DNA of 64,000 nucleotides from assembly GCA_963728975.1 (NCBI GenBank), contig CAVSMF010000005.1, positions 62,001 through 126,000 of the forward strand. The letters run 5' to 3'. Each line of letters begins with the position of its first letter. Within the stretch, counting starts at the first letter, position 1. Source of the stretch: DATFCK01 sp963728975. Lineage in GTDB: Bacteria > Verrucomicrobiota > Verrucomicrobiia > Chthoniobacterales > UBA10450. Below the pieces are notes generated by a model. The model was not told where the DNA came from. It saw only the letters and a program-made list of their open reading frames with translations, and did not search any database. The translations under genes were made by a program, and so were the position numbers. Positions 18,883 to 27,880 of the stretch are shown piece by piece.

Positions 18883-18952
18883 TGCCTCGTGGTGTAATGG
18901 TAGCACCAGAGATTCTGGATCTCTTTGTCTAGGTTCGAGTCCTAGCGAGGCA
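18883..18952 (+). tRNA. tRNA-Gln (anticodon CUG)
   Basis: A 70-base cloverleaf: acceptor stem TGCCTCG/CGAGGCA (7 bp, perfect), D stem GTG/CAC, anticodon stem AGAGA/TCTCT with loop TTCTGGA giving anticodon CTG, and T stem CTAGG/CCTAG with loop TTCGAGT. CCA is not encoded. CUG reads the glutamine codon CAG. Foreign-looking sequence begins immediately after its 3' end, so this tRNA probably served as an integration site. Confidence 0.95.
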
Positions 18953-18953
18953 G

Positions 18954-19085
18954 TTTTCCGAAAATGCCGGCCGGATAAAGTCGTGGTTTAATGTTATTAC
19001 GCCTTCTAAAGGTACTATCGAAAAACTCCAACAAGAGCTGAACACATTGCACCGGAAAAACTGGATTAAGATCCTCATCCCATGA
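18954..19085 (+). pseudogene. Remnant 3' end of a gene truncated at the tRNA
   Basis: A reading frame runs without a plausible start from the tRNA end to a TGA at 19083-19085 and reads ...SWFNVITPSKGTIEKLQQEL... It is protein-like and its stop overlaps the ATG of the methyltransferase gene in an ATGA, the usual arrangement of coupled genes. There is no ATG or GTG in this frame within the stretch. I read it as the tail of an upstream partner gene whose 5' part was lost next to the tRNA. This is inference. Confidence 0.4.
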
Positions 19086-19678
19086 CAGCCGGCCGAACAA
19101 TTATTAGCTCGAATCAAGACTGGGGAACGCCTGAGAAGTATGTTAAAGCCGTAAAACGTGTCTTTGGCGGCACGATCGATCTCGATCCTTGTTCGAACGA
19201 CTACTCACTTGTAAATGCCCTGACCGAATATCGCTTACCGGGGCATGACGGCTTGAAACAATCCTGGAACTTTCGGCGTATTTTCGTAAATCCACCCTAC
19301 GGAATCGATCAGGAGCGAGGCACGTCGATTAAACACTGGCTATACCGTTGTGCTGCTGCGCACCGGCAACATGGATCGGAAGTAATCGCCCTTGTACCCG
19401 TGGCGACGAATACTGGACATTGGAAAAAATACATCTTTGTGCAGGCCACTTTCGTCTGCTTTCTGTATGACACGCGACTACGCTTTTTGATAGATGGACG
19501 CGATGAGGGCAAGGGCGCGCCAATGTCGTGTGCAATGGTTTATTGGGGATCTGATTTTCAGCTCTTTTTCGACACGTTTATTCAATATGGCGCGGTCGTG
19601 GATTTGCGACCATTGCATAATAAGCAAATCGGTACCAACGGCGTCGCCATGGAGCCGGTATTGCTGTCGGAGCTATGA
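19082..19678 (+). CDS. Phage-type DNA N6-adenine methyltransferase
   Basis: A 198-residue protein matching small phage adenine methyltransferases. It has NQDWGTPEKYV at the N-terminus, DLDPCSNDYS, and the catalytic NPPY at 70-73 in FVNPPYGIDQ. The family transfers a methyl group from S-adenosylmethionine to adenine in DNA; in phages it guards against host restriction. No restriction enzyme is adjacent. The base composition is visibly more AT-rich than neighbouring genes and the codon choice differs, which supports transfer. It lies 130 bases after tRNA-Gln. Confidence 0.82.
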   Translation: MTAGRTIISSNQDWGTPEKYVKAVKRVFGGTIDLDPCSNDYSLVNALTEYRLPGHDGLKQSWNFRRIFVNPPYGIDQERGTSIKHWLYRCAAAHRQHGSEVIALVPVATNTGHWKKYIFVQATFVCFLYDTRLRFLIDGRDEGKGAPMSCAMVYWGSDFQLFFDTFIQYGAVVDLRPLHNKQIGTNGVAMEPVLLSEL

Positions 19679-20117
19679 GACAGTAAGAGGGCGGTTGTTG
19701 CCTAAACGCACTGCCACAGAAAGTCGCCGCAGCATGTGCCGTCAGCGAAAGTGGACCCATAGTCCCGACCGTACGGTCCACGCCCTATCTCCCACCCATT
19801 TCAATCGTTAGAAGCATCACATCACGCGCTAACGAGATGTGCTCAAAGAATTGACCTCGCCCGTGCCACTGCTTCCATCCTTTACATGCTCGGTAGATTC
19901 GGCTGAAAAGCGTTTCCCGGATTACGTCTTTCACCTTCGTCCATTCTCAGCTGGCTCCGAACGCAGTCCACAGCTGCCACCCTTCAAGCATTCAGGCCAC
20001 TCCTTGGACAAATATACTTCGCCAAATAGCCGGCGCTTTCATTTGCAGCCCATTAGCGTGGATGCGTCCCCATCCGGCTGGTTCAGCAAGTTCGCGCCGG
20101 TAAGAAGTGATCAGGTT
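19679..20117. other. Intergenic region after the methyltransferase
   Basis: No convincing gene is present in these 439 bases, which separate the plus-strand methyltransferase from the minus-strand permease. I looked for a second copy of the tRNA-Gln 3' end that would mark the far attachment site and did not see one. Composition shifts back toward GC-rich near 20110. Confidence 0.45.
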
Positions 20118-22544
20118 TCACTCGTACCGAAGCGCAATCAGAGGGTCGACCCGCGCGGCGCGGCGGGCGGGGATGTAACTCGCGATAAAGGCGATTCCGC
20201 CCAGGACCCGGGCGACGCCGAGGAATGTGGCGGGATCGGTCGCACTGATTCCGTAGAGCAACGCCGCCATGGCGCGAGTAACGGCGATGGCGGCGAGTAA
20301 ACCGATGCCGAGACCTGCCGCCGCAAGTAATAGACCCTGGCGAACAACAAGCCGGATCACGTCGCCATGCGTGGCACCGAGCGCAATTCGCACCCCGATC
20401 TCGTGGGTCCGCTGGGCAACGGAGTAGGAAATGACGCCGTAAATTCCAATCGCGGCCAGGAGGAGCGCCAGGCAGGCCAGAATCGTGATCAGAAACATGT
20501 TGAACCGCGGCTTCGAAATGGACGAGGAGAGCACCTGTTCGAAGCTGAACAAATTGTAAAGAGGCTGCTCGCGGTCGAGCGAATGAACTTGTTCGCGCAC
20601 ACTGCCGGAAATCGCGAGTGGATCGCCCGCCGTTCGGACGACTAATGTCATCGACCGGCTCGGCGACTGTAGATAAGAAGCGTAGATCTGCGGATACGGC
20701 TCGGCTGTAAGCGCGCTCCCCTTCACGTCACCGACGACGCCAATGATGGTGGACCATTCCTCGACGACGGTATGCAATGTAATCCGCTTTCCGATCGGAT
20801 CCTCGTTCGGAAAAAACCTGCGGGCCAGCGTTTCGTTGATCACCGCCACTTCCGGGGCGCCTTTGGCGTCGTGGCTGTCAAATAAGCGGCCGCGCCGAAG
20901 TGGGATTCGCAATGCGCGAAAATAATCTGGACTAACGATGCGGGCCTCGGCATCCGGCAGTCGACTGGTTGGGACCTGGACCCGGCCATAAATTCTAAAG
21001 TAAAGCAAGGGCAAGCGATTAGCTCCTCCGATAGGCAAACTGTTGGTTACGGCCGCGCTTTCCACGCCCGGCTGTTGAACGACGCGTGACAACAACTGGT
21101 CATAGAAAGCCGAAAGTTGCTGGTCCTCCTTGTACTTCTCTCTGGGCAGGGAAAGCTGAACGCTGAGGACATGGTCCGGCTTGAATCCGGCATCCACGTG
21201 TTGCAGACGCAAAAAGCTCCGGGCCAGAAGCCCTGCACCAATCAACAGCACCAGCGATAATGCGATCTCCGAAATCGCCAGCGCGCCACGAACACGCCGC
21301 CCGCCCGATCCCTCGGCGCTACCGCGCCCGCCTTCCTTTAAGCTGTCGTTCAAATGCAGATTCGAAACAGCCAGGGCCGGAGCGAGACCGAAGACCAGGC
21401 CGGTGCCAAGGGAAAGCAATAAGGTAAAACACAACACCTGATAGTCGATCCGAATGGAATCGAGCCGGGGGAGATCGGCCGGACCGAACGCGACCAGGGC
21501 ATGCAGTCCCCAAAATGCCAAAACCAATCCCAGCGCTCCTCCGGTGAGAGACAGCAGGACGTTCTCGGTCAATAATTGCCTAACGATTCGCCCACGCGAC
21601 GCTCCCAGCGCAACCCGAATGGCAATCTCGCGCTGCCGCGCGCTCGCCCTGGCCAGAAGCAGATTGGCTACGTTTGCGCAGGCGATGAGCAAAAGAAAAG
21701 TTACCGCGCCGAGCAGAACCAGCAGCGGCCGGCGCATGTCGCCGGTCAACGTCTCGTGCAGCGGCTGGACAATCGTGCTCCACCCGGTGCTCCATTTCGG
21801 ATATTCCGCCTCCAGTCGTCGCGCAATGGCAGTCATCTCCGCACTCGCTTGTTGGAGCGACGAGCCAGGCTTCAAACGGGCGATCACACCTAAAAAATCC
21901 TGGCGGCGTGCCTCCGGCTTCTGGGCCGTGATCTCTAATGGCATCCACAACTGGACATGTCCGGCCTCAGCCCGCATGGGATCTTCAAAATCCGGCGGTA
22001 ATACCCCGACCACCGCATACGGCTCGCTATTGATCAACACCTGCTGACCGATAATTCGCGAATCGCCTCCGAACCGCCTCTGCCACAAGCCGTAACTAAG
22101 GATGACCACCTTGCTTTTCCCTTCCTTGTTTTCTTCCTCGAGAAACTTTCGCCCGAGCATCGGTTGAACCCCGAGAACCGAAAAGAGTTCGCCTACGGAG
22201 CGTCCGGCTTCGATTCGTTCGGGCTCGTCCTCCGCCCCGCCTAAAATTGGCGAGAAAGTGGAGAACCCAGCCATTCCGGCAAAACTTCGGGCCTGCTGTC
22301 GCCAGTCGCTGAAATCGGGGAAAGAAGCGACCTCTTCCTTGATTCCGTCCTTCGGGTTGGTCGACCAAATCCAGACCAGCTGTTCCGGTTTTTCATACCC
22401 TAACGGCCGGAACAGCACTCCGTTAACCACGCTAAAAATGGCGCTGTTTGCACCAATGCCGAGAGCGAGGGTAACGATTGCAACAGCGGTGAAAGCCGGC
22501 GACTTCACCATCATGCGCAATGCGTAGCGGAGATCGGCTCTCAC
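20118..22544 (-). CDS. ABC transporter permease, ADOP type (FtsX/MacB-like)
   Basis: An 808-residue permease of the duplicated FtsX/MacB kind (acidobacterial duplicated orphan permease). The N-terminus LRYALRMMVKSPAFTAVAIV and GIGANSAIFSVVNGVL are typical. Two copies of the unit (one helix, periplasmic MacB domain, three helices) can be seen: the first set near residues 20-330 with REIAIRVALGASRGRIVRQL, the second near 640-808 with THEIGVRIALGATHGDVIRL. The family often lacks a cognate ATPase gene next to it, and none is here. The exported substrate is unknown. Confidence 0.9.
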   Translation of the reverse strand: MRADLRYALRMMVKSPAFTAVAIVTLALGIGANSAIFSVVNGVLFRPLGYEKPEQLVWIWSTNPKDGIKEEVASFPDFSDWRQQARSFAGMAGFSTFSPILGGAEDEPERIEAGRSVGELFSVLGVQPMLGRKFLEEENKEGKSKVVILSYGLWQRRFGGDSRIIGQQVLINSEPYAVVGVLPPDFEDPMRAEAGHVQLWMPLEITAQKPEARRQDFLGVIARLKPGSSLQQASAEMTAIARRLEAEYPKWSTGWSTIVQPLHETLTGDMRRPLLVLLGAVTFLLLIACANVANLLLARASARQREIAIRVALGASRGRIVRQLLTENVLLSLTGGALGLVLAFWGLHALVAFGPADLPRLDSIRIDYQVLCFTLLLSLGTGLVFGLAPALAVSNLHLNDSLKEGGRGSAEGSGGRRVRGALAISEIALSLVLLIGAGLLARSFLRLQHVDAGFKPDHVLSVQLSLPREKYKEDQQLSAFYDQLLSRVVQQPGVESAAVTNSLPIGGANRLPLLYFRIYGRVQVPTSRLPDAEARIVSPDYFRALRIPLRRGRLFDSHDAKGAPEVAVINETLARRFFPNEDPIGKRITLHTVVEEWSTIIGVVGDVKGSALTAEPYPQIYASYLQSPSRSMTLVVRTAGDPLAISGSVREQVHSLDREQPLYNLFSFEQVLSSSISKPRFNMFLITILACLALLLAAIGIYGVISYSVAQRTHEIGVRIALGATHGDVIRLVVRQGLLLAAAGLGIGLLAAIAVTRAMAALLYGISATDPATFLGVARVLGGIAFIASYIPARRAARVDPLIALRYE

Positions 22545-22684
22545 AAATCGCGAGTCAATTCGGACGACGCCATCACGGCCTCAGTCTCAAGTTACGCACC
22601 CACAAATTCAATACAGAACCCGGTCGCGCTGTCGATAATGAAGCAATCGCCGCCGCGGTTCGCCTCAAAAAAAGATCGCATCCA

Positions 22685-23167
22685 TCACGCCATCCCCTGC
22701 TTTTCTCTCTTTTCCTTGAAAAAACTTTGGAGGATTGCCGCACACTCTTTTTGCAATACTCCGGCCGTGATTTCGCAGTGGTGATTCAGAGCCGGGTGCT
22801 GAAGCAAATTCAACAACCCGCCGGCAGCACCGCTTTTGGGATCGTCACAGCCGAAAATTACGCGGCGAATCCGGACATGAACCAGGGCGCCGGCGCACAT
22901 CACGCACGGCTCCTTGGTTACGTAGAGATCGCAATCGGTTAGACGCCAGTCGCCCACCGCGGCTTCCGCCTGGGTCAGAGCCAGCATCTCGGCATGGGCC
23001 GTCGCGTCTTTCAATAGCTCGGTTTGATTGTAGGCCCGCCCGATAATTTTCCCGTCGCGCACGACCACTGCCCCGACGGGAACTTCATCGGCCTGATAAG
23101 CTTTTCTGGCTAGTCTGAGCGCTTCGCGCATAAATCCGGCGTCGCCTTCCGGAATGATGCTTTCCAT
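22685..23167 (-). CDS. tadA: tRNA-specific adenosine deaminase
   Basis: A 160-residue protein (168 if a GTG at 23191 is used). It has the zinc deaminase core: HAE at 58-60, with Glu60 the proton shuttle, and PCVMC at 87-91, whose two cysteines hold zinc with His58. The sequence EALRLARKAYQADEVPVGAVVV is characteristic of TadA, which converts wobble A34 to inosine in tRNA-Arg. Guanine and cytosine deaminases share the fold, but the length and the VPVGAV block favour TadA. It stands alone, about 140 bases from the permease gene. Confidence 0.88.
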   Translation of the reverse strand: MESIIPEGDAGFMREALRLARKAYQADEVPVGAVVVRDGKIIGRAYNQTELLKDATAHAEMLALTQAEAAVGDWRLTDCDLYVTKEPCVMCAGALVHVRIRRVIFGCDDPKSGAAGGLLNLLQHPALNHHCEITAGVLQKECAAILQSFFKEKREKQGMA

Positions 23168-23486
23168 GGCGTTAAGGTAGCGGCGATTCACCTGCCCACA
23201 ATGCTACGCATAGCGTTGCAGGCGGGCCGAATCGCCATGGAACCGGATTGATCCGCGGAGCGCACTGCCTGCCCTGAGCGAAAGCCGAACGGGCGCCCTC
23301 GCGTGTTCTGGGCGGCGCCCTCGCCGCCCACCTTTACAGACGTGAATCGGAGATAAAATTTGGTGCCGCTATCTGCGGCTTTGCCCGTCAGCGAGGTTGC
23401 CGGCGGGGGCGCCGGCAACTGCACGCGAGGGCGCGTGCGCTCCCCGGACACGGCCATTCATCGCAGGACGGGCGAATTGTTTATAG

Positions 23487-24134
23487 ATGAAAAAATTATT
23501 CGCTATCGTCACCGCGGTCGTTTTCGCTCCTCTTCTTACGGTTTGGGCGTCACCCCAGGAGACGGCCGATCATTGTGCTTCCATTATCAGGGAGTTCCGA
23601 CAAATGCCGGAAAAGAGTATTCCGCGCGGTGTGCTCCGCAACGCCCGGGGCCTGGCCATCATGACAGTGGTCAAGGCCGGTTTCGTTTTCAGCGGGAAAG
23701 GCGGCAAAGGCGTGGTGGTGGCGCGGACGGGTCACGGATGGTCGGGGCCATCGTTTATCGCCACCGGGGGCGCGGGCTGGGGCGCGCAAATTGGGGCCGA
23801 GGTAACCGATTTTGTTTTTGTTTTGAATAATCGCGCGGCAGTGCGCGCATTCTCCAGAGAGGGTAATGTCACACTTGGGGCCGATGCCAGCGTCGCCGCC
23901 GGGCCGGTTGGCCGCAACGCCGAGGTAGCAGTGACACCCTCGGCCGCGATTTACACTTACAGCCGGACCAAGGGCTTGTTTGCCGGAGCCTCCCTGGAAG
24001 GTGCCGTCATCGCCACCCGGACCAACGAGAATGCCAAGTACTATGGTCGCCCGGTTACTGCCGCCCAAATTTTGATGGGCCGGGTCAGGCCACCGCACGG
24101 TGCGTCCGTCTTACGGGCGGCGCTTGGGCATTGA
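23487..24134 (+). CDS. SYLF-domain (YSC84-like) secreted lipid-binding protein
   Basis: A 215-residue protein with a Sec signal peptide (MKKLFAIVTAVVFAPLLTVWA). The body matches the SYLF/DUF500 domain: IPRGVLRNARGLAIMTVVKAG, then FVFSGKGGKGVVVAR, WSGPSFIATGGAGWGAQIGAE and TYSRTKGLFAGASLEGAVI. In eukaryotes this domain binds phosphoinositides; bacterial copies are periplasmic and of uncertain role. The full domain is present and its length is normal. An inverted repeat follows. Confidence 0.9.
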   Translation: MKKLFAIVTAVVFAPLLTVWASPQETADHCASIIREFRQMPEKSIPRGVLRNARGLAIMTVVKAGFVFSGKGGKGVVVARTGHGWSGPSFIATGGAGWGAQIGAEVTDFVFVLNNRAAVRAFSREGNVTLGADASVAAGPVGRNAEVAVTPSAAIYTYSRTKGLFAGASLEGAVIATRTNENAKYYGRPVTAAQILMGRVRPPHGASVLRAALGH

Positions 24135-24140
24135 GCGAGA

Positions 24141-24198
24141 GTGGGGCAAGTTTCCAACTTGCCCTTTGGCTTGATCGCAAGTTGGAAACTTGCGCCAC
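24141..24198. repeat. Dispersed inverted repeat (GCAAGTTTCCAACTTGC family)
   Basis: GTGGGGCAAGTTTCCAACTT... at 24141 and its near-complement ending GCGCCAC at 24198 form a long hairpin, and each arm is itself palindromic. Relatives lie at 26039-26097 and, as a half copy, at about 32075-32096. Copies sit just after stop codons, so a terminator or mRNA-stabilising role is possible. Confidence 0.75.
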
Positions 24199-24226
24199 TT
24201 TGTCAGGGTGAGCGCTTTTTTCGCCG

Positions 24227-24829
24227 GTGCCGAAGCCTTTCTCACTTTACAATTTGCTTTACAAGCCGGCCGATCCGTTCGGCACGCTGACGGAGGTGAG
24301 CCGCCTCCTGTTGTTCGGTTTTCTTCTGCTTCTGCCGTCTATCCTGGCCCGTGCCGACGACGGCCAGGGACCGAAGCAGGAAAAAAAACTCGTGGATCGT
24401 TTGCTTCGGCCGGACATGAGCCTTCAGAACAGCGCTCAAAATAAAAAATTCACGGCTGATAGTTCCTCGGTCGATAAACATGCTGCGGTCGGTACTTTTT
24501 ACCTGGAACAGAAGGCGAAGCCCCGGCGTTATTCGGGCACGCGCGATTTTTCCGCCCGGCAGTTTCGATCGCAATCGTTTTCCCAGCTCGAGCCGGCCAC
24601 ATCAAAGCATCTCTCGCGGCAATCCGCCGATAGCGAGAAGAAATTTGAATGGGTCTCGAACGCGTCCCGGGCGCGATCGGTCCGCGACGCCAAAAAAACC
24701 GCGGGCAGCCGGGATTATGCCGGTAATCGGCCGTTTCTCGACCAGGGCAAAAGTCAGAAATCGCTTAATCGAAAAAATCCGCCGCTCACCATCGAACAGG
24801 TGCGCGAGCTGTTGAACAAAAACAAATAG
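24227..24829 (+). CDS. Hypothetical exported protein
   Basis: A 200-residue protein from a GTG at 24227, or 177 residues from a second GTG at 24296 that is preceded by GGAGG but too closely. Both versions carry a hydrophobic export signal (LLLFGFLLLLPSILARADD). The mature part is hydrophilic, very rich in Lys, Arg, Ser and Gln, and probably disordered, with a short terminal helix (LTIEQVRELLNKNK). I do not recognise a family. It ends shortly before tyrS on the same strand. Confidence 0.5.
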   Translation: MPKPFSLYNLLYKPADPFGTLTEVSRLLLFGFLLLLPSILARADDGQGPKQEKKLVDRLLRPDMSLQNSAQNKKFTADSSSVDKHAAVGTFYLEQKAKPRRYSGTRDFSARQFRSQSFSQLEPATSKHLSRQSADSEKKFEWVSNASRARSVRDAKKTAGSRDYAGNRPFLDQGKSQKSLNRKNPPLTIEQVRELLNKNK

Positions 24830-24864
24830 CGCAATCGTTGCCGGTGCGGTATTCGGTAACCGGT

Positions 24865-26037
24865 ATGCAGCCGGACGAAGCTCTCGCCTTCCTGAAAGAA
24901 GGGGCGGCCCAGATCATCAGTGAGCCGGAGTTACATGAAAAACTCAAGGGAGGCCGGCCTCTGCGGGTGAAATTGGGGGTCGACCCGACCAGCGCCGATA
25001 TCCACCTTGGTCACAGTGTCGTTCTCCGAAAACTGAGAGAATTCCAGGATCTGGGTCATCAGGCGGTGCTGATCATTGGAGATTTCACCGGGAGGATTGG
25101 CGATCCAAGCGGGCGTTCCGCCACCCGCCCCCAACTGACCGACAAGGAAGTAATGGCCAACGCGGCAACCTATCGCGAGCAGGCGTTCAAGATTCTTGAT
25201 CCCGCCCGGACGGAGACGGTCTGCAACGGCGATTGGTTCCGGGCCATGTCGTTCGAGGATGTCATCCGGCTGAACAGCCGGGTCACTCTCCAGCAAATGT
25301 TGCAGCGGGAAGATTTTCACCAGCGAATCAGGGAGAACCATTCGATCCGGGCCCATGAAATCCAGTACCCAATCATGCAGGGCTGGGATTCCGTGATGGT
25401 GAAGGCGGATGTGGAGTTAGGCGGCACCGATCAGCTTTTCAATATTCTTATCGGCCGCGACTTTCAAAAAGAGGAAGGCCAGCCCCAACAGGTTGTTTTT
25501 CTCCTTCCCATTCTGGAGGGATTGGATGGCTCCAAGAAAATGAGCAAAAGTCTCGGTAACTTTGTCGCGCTCAACGAGTCTCCGGCGGACATGTTTGGGA
25601 AACTGATGAGTATTTCCGACGAGCTGATGGCGCGTTATTATCCCCTGCTCCTCAGGCGGGCGTTCCCGAAAGAGCAGCATCCGCTCGAGGCCAAGAAGCG
25701 ACTCGCGTTTGAAATTGTCGAAACCTACCACTCGCGCGGGGCCGCCCAAGCGACCCTGGACGAATGGAACACGCGATTTAGCCAGAAACGATTGTCGGAG
25801 GCAGAGCTGCCGGTCTTTTCCAAGACCGACCAGCCGGCAGAGATCGTTTCGATCGTGACCGACGCCTACGCGACCGCGTTTCAGACGGTCAAATCGCGCG
25901 CCGAAGCCAGCCGCTTGATCAAACAAGGCAGCGTTCAGCTCGATGGTGAAAAGATCGTGGATCCCAAGGCAAAGATTGCCTTGCGCGCAGGGCAAGTGCT
26001 TCGGCTCGACAAAACCCACGCGGTCCGGGTGCAATAA
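24865..26037 (+). CDS. tyrS: Tyrosyl-tRNA synthetase
   Basis: A 390-residue class I aminoacyl-tRNA synthetase from the ATG at 24865 (a TTG at 24838 would add nine residues). The nucleotide-binding motifs are HLGH at 47-50 and KMSKS at 225-229. GDFTGRIGDPSGR and QYPIMQGWDSVMVKADVELG line the tyrosine site, and the C-terminal about 60 residues form an S4 RNA-binding domain (ASRLIKQGSVQLDGEKI). It charges tRNA-Tyr. The arrangement matches the TyrZ-like (type 2) form. An inverted repeat follows its stop codon directly. Confidence 0.95.
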   Translation: MQPDEALAFLKEGAAQIISEPELHEKLKGGRPLRVKLGVDPTSADIHLGHSVVLRKLREFQDLGHQAVLIIGDFTGRIGDPSGRSATRPQLTDKEVMANAATYREQAFKILDPARTETVCNGDWFRAMSFEDVIRLNSRVTLQQMLQREDFHQRIRENHSIRAHEIQYPIMQGWDSVMVKADVELGGTDQLFNILIGRDFQKEEGQPQQVVFLLPILEGLDGSKKMSKSLGNFVALNESPADMFGKLMSISDELMARYYPLLLRRAFPKEQHPLEAKKRLAFEIVETYHSRGAAQATLDEWNTRFSQKRLSEAELPVFSKTDQPAEIVSIVTDAYATAFQTVKSRAEASRLIKQGSVQLDGEKIVDPKAKIALRAGQVLRLDKTHAVRVQ

Positions 26038-26038
26038 G

Positions 26039-26097
26039 GTGGCGCAACTTTTCAAGTTGCGAACTTAACCAGATCGCAAGTTGAAAACTTGCGCCAC
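26039..26097. repeat. Dispersed inverted repeat after tyrS
   Basis: GTGGCGCAACTTTTCAAGTT... and its near-complement ending at 26097 (GCGCCAC) form a hairpin two bases after the tyrS stop. It belongs to the same family as 24141-24198 and probably serves as the tyrS 3' end structure. Confidence 0.75.
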
Positions 26098-26103
26098 TAT
26101 CAC

Positions 26104-26137
26104 AAAAAAAGAGCACGCAGCGATCGGCTGCGTGCTC
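26104..26137 (-). terminator. Rho-independent terminator for the minus-strand SRPBCC gene
   Basis: GAGCACGCAGC (26111-26121) and GCTGCGTGCTC (26127-26137) form a perfect 11-bp stem with a 5-base loop. On the minus strand it is followed by seven T residues (complement of 26104-26110), 23 bases beyond the stop at 26161. Confidence 0.92.
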
Positions 26138-26160
26138 TTCGATCGATACTCTTCGTCCTT

Positions 26161-26613
26161 CTAGGCGGCAGCCGCTTCGAACACCGGCAACATCGGCGCT
26201 TGTTCGACGTAAGGCGCGGCAATCCCTTCGAAATGCGCCCGAATACTCCGCAGTTCCGAGTTCACAAACGCATCGACAAAATGCAATCGCCGATCCAGCC
26301 AGGCAAACAGCTTGTTCTTGATCTCGTAATGCACCGCCAACGTGATCTCCGTGAATGTAGGACGGATCTCGGTGAAATTGACCAGGCCCATCAGATCGAT
26401 GTTGCCTCCAACCGATTCGAACGCCAATTCATCAGGCGGATCGTTGTCCACCGCCAGCAAAACTGTCCGGGCCTGAAAACCAAACGGCCCGCGGAAACTA
26501 AAGTCCACAGTCTTGGATGAAGTCACGGTCGCTTTTGTGACCATCAGAAATTGCCGCCGATAAGATTGAATGTTTGCGAGACGCGTTTTGCATTCGCTCA
26601 GCGGCTGACTCAT
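26161..26613 (-). CDS. SRPBCC-family protein
   Basis: A 150-residue protein from the ATG at 26613; an in-frame ATG at 26637 would add eight residues and neither has a clear ribosome-binding site. The pattern fits a ligand-binding START-like fold: strands (ATVTSSKTVDFSFRGPFGF), a central FESVGGNIDLMGLVNFTEI, and a long C-terminal helix (LFAWLDRRLHFVDAFVNSEL). The middle block GGNIDLMGLVNFTEI resembles the G[NI]..L.G...F...GDGTR type strand pair of cyclase-like members. Ligand and partner are unknown. It ends at a strong terminator. Confidence 0.6.
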   Translation of the reverse strand: MSQPLSECKTRLANIQSYRRQFLMVTKATVTSSKTVDFSFRGPFGFQARTVLLAVDNDPPDELAFESVGGNIDLMGLVNFTEIRPTFTEITLAVHYEIKNKLFAWLDRRLHFVDAFVNSELRSIRAHFEGIAAPYVEQAPMLPVFEAAAA

Positions 26614-27008
26614 GTGAAGTGTTTTTTCTAAGAGCATATAAGTAGAGGTTCGGTGTTGCCGGTTTCATTTAGCAACGCCGATGCCATGGCCATTTCCCCA
26701 GGTAAACGCCCAGGTCGGTCCTCAAATAGTGTAAATTTCCGCTACACTTGTGTTTTGAGTCCGAACACATTCACGCTAAATGGCTAACGCGGCATCGAGC
26801 GCCATTTCAGCCCGTAATGGAAGGCTTTATCCGATAAACTGGTAACAACAGAAGCGCCCGGGATCTTCCCCAACGTTTCCTCATTTGTCGCAATCGCAGT
26901 GCCCGAATGATCCTGAATTTCATTCCAAGACAGCATCGGCGCCGACAACTTCAAATCTTGCCTACACCGTGGTCCGTCCCCGGGCGGGGAAATCACATCG
27001 AAACGCTG
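26614..27008. other. Intergenic region, no gene supported
   Basis: About 395 bases between the SRPBCC gene start and the purQ stop. A possible 70-codon minus-strand frame begins at 26996, twelve bases after the purQ stop, but it shows no recognisable domain and unusual composition, so I do not call it. An AT-rich stretch at about 26720-26765 may hold the promoter of the SRPBCC gene. Confidence 0.4.
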
Positions 27009-27719
27009 CTAAGCGGCCCGGGCGCGGTGCTCTTCGATCGTTTCCATCATGGACCGAAAGATTTTCAAACCGTCGGCGCTGCCTAACCGTGCATCGGCCG
27101 CGCGATCCGGATGCGGCATTAATCCAAAAACGTTGCCCTGGCGATTACAAATCCCGGCAATGTTATCGATCGATCCATTGGGATTCGCTTCCGGAACAAT
27201 TCGCCCGTTTCGGTCGGCATACCGGAGAATCACTTGCTGGTTTTCATTGAGCTGGCGCAAAGTATCGGGGTCGGCGAAGAAGCAACCTTCGCCGTGCGCG
27301 ACCGGAAGCCTCAAAAGCGATCCTTGCGGGCAACCGTGGGTAAAGGAGGAATCCCCCACTTCCACCCGAGTGATCACCATGTCGCAAACGAACCGGAGAA
27401 AGCGATTCCGAACCAGCGCACCTGGCAGCAGTCCGGCTTCGCAAAGGATTTGAAATCCGTTGCAGATGCCAAGGACGAGCTTTCCCGCGCGAGCGTCATC
27501 GATCACCGCTTGCATGATGGGCGAAAATCGCGCGATCGCGCCGCACCGCAGATAATCGCCATAGGAGAACCCTCCTGGCAGAACAATGGCGTCGAACCCG
27601 CGCAGCGATGTTTCCTTGTGCCAGACATATTCGGCCTGCAACCCGTCAACGCTATTGATCCCGGCCAGGCAATCCTGATCGCAGTTCGATCCGGGAAATT
27701 GAATCACGGCGAATTTCAT
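27009..27719 (-). CDS. purQ: Phosphoribosylformylglycinamidine synthase, glutaminase subunit
   Basis: A 236-residue class I glutamine amidotransferase. It opens with MKFAVIQFPGSNCDQDC and has the nucleophile Cys86 in LGICNGFQ and the His/Glu pair region at GLMPHPDRAAD. PurQ releases ammonia from glutamine for PurL, which converts FGAR to FGAM in purine synthesis. The ATG at 27719 is preferred to a GTG six bases upstream. purS lies two genes upstream on the same strand; purL is not in the window, so the synthase is the split three-subunit type. Confidence 0.95.
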   Translation of the reverse strand: MKFAVIQFPGSNCDQDCLAGINSVDGLQAEYVWHKETSLRGFDAIVLPGGFSYGDYLRCGAIARFSPIMQAVIDDARAGKLVLGICNGFQILCEAGLLPGALVRNRFLRFVCDMVITRVEVGDSSFTHGCPQGSLLRLPVAHGEGCFFADPDTLRQLNENQQVILRYADRNGRIVPEANPNGSIDNIAGICNRQGNVFGLMPHPDRAADARLGSADGLKIFRSMMETIEEHRARAA

Positions 27720-27783
27720 TTCCACTTTCTAGACAGGATTTACAGGATTCACAAGATTACGGAACACGCCCCTGCGTGCCCAT

Positions 27784-27821
27784 CTTCCGCAAAACCGCGT
27801 GAGGCGAAGCCTTTTACGCGG
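27784..27821. repeat. Dispersed hairpin repeat, copy 1
   Basis: The 36 bases from 27784 recur identically at 32129-32164. Within them CCGCGT pairs with ACGCGG and AGGC with GCCT around GAA, giving an interrupted hairpin. This copy lies between yqaE and purQ. Confidence 0.8.
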
Positions 27822-27880
27822 CCGCCCCGCCTGCTGAGTTTTCTACTTTCTACTTTGCCTCTCCTGCACGCTCCGCGCGC

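Noticed and set aside
19839..20300. Plus-strand frame between methyltransferase and permease
   Set aside because: Its second half is the antisense of the conserved permease end, and the first half shows no protein pattern.
23192..23457. Minus-strand reading frame upstream of tadA
   Set aside because: Low-complexity Arg/Gly/Pro translation across GC-rich repeat sequence.
26784..26996. Possible 70-codon gene after purQ
   Set aside because: No recognisable domain, no ribosome-binding site and composition unlike neighbouring genes.
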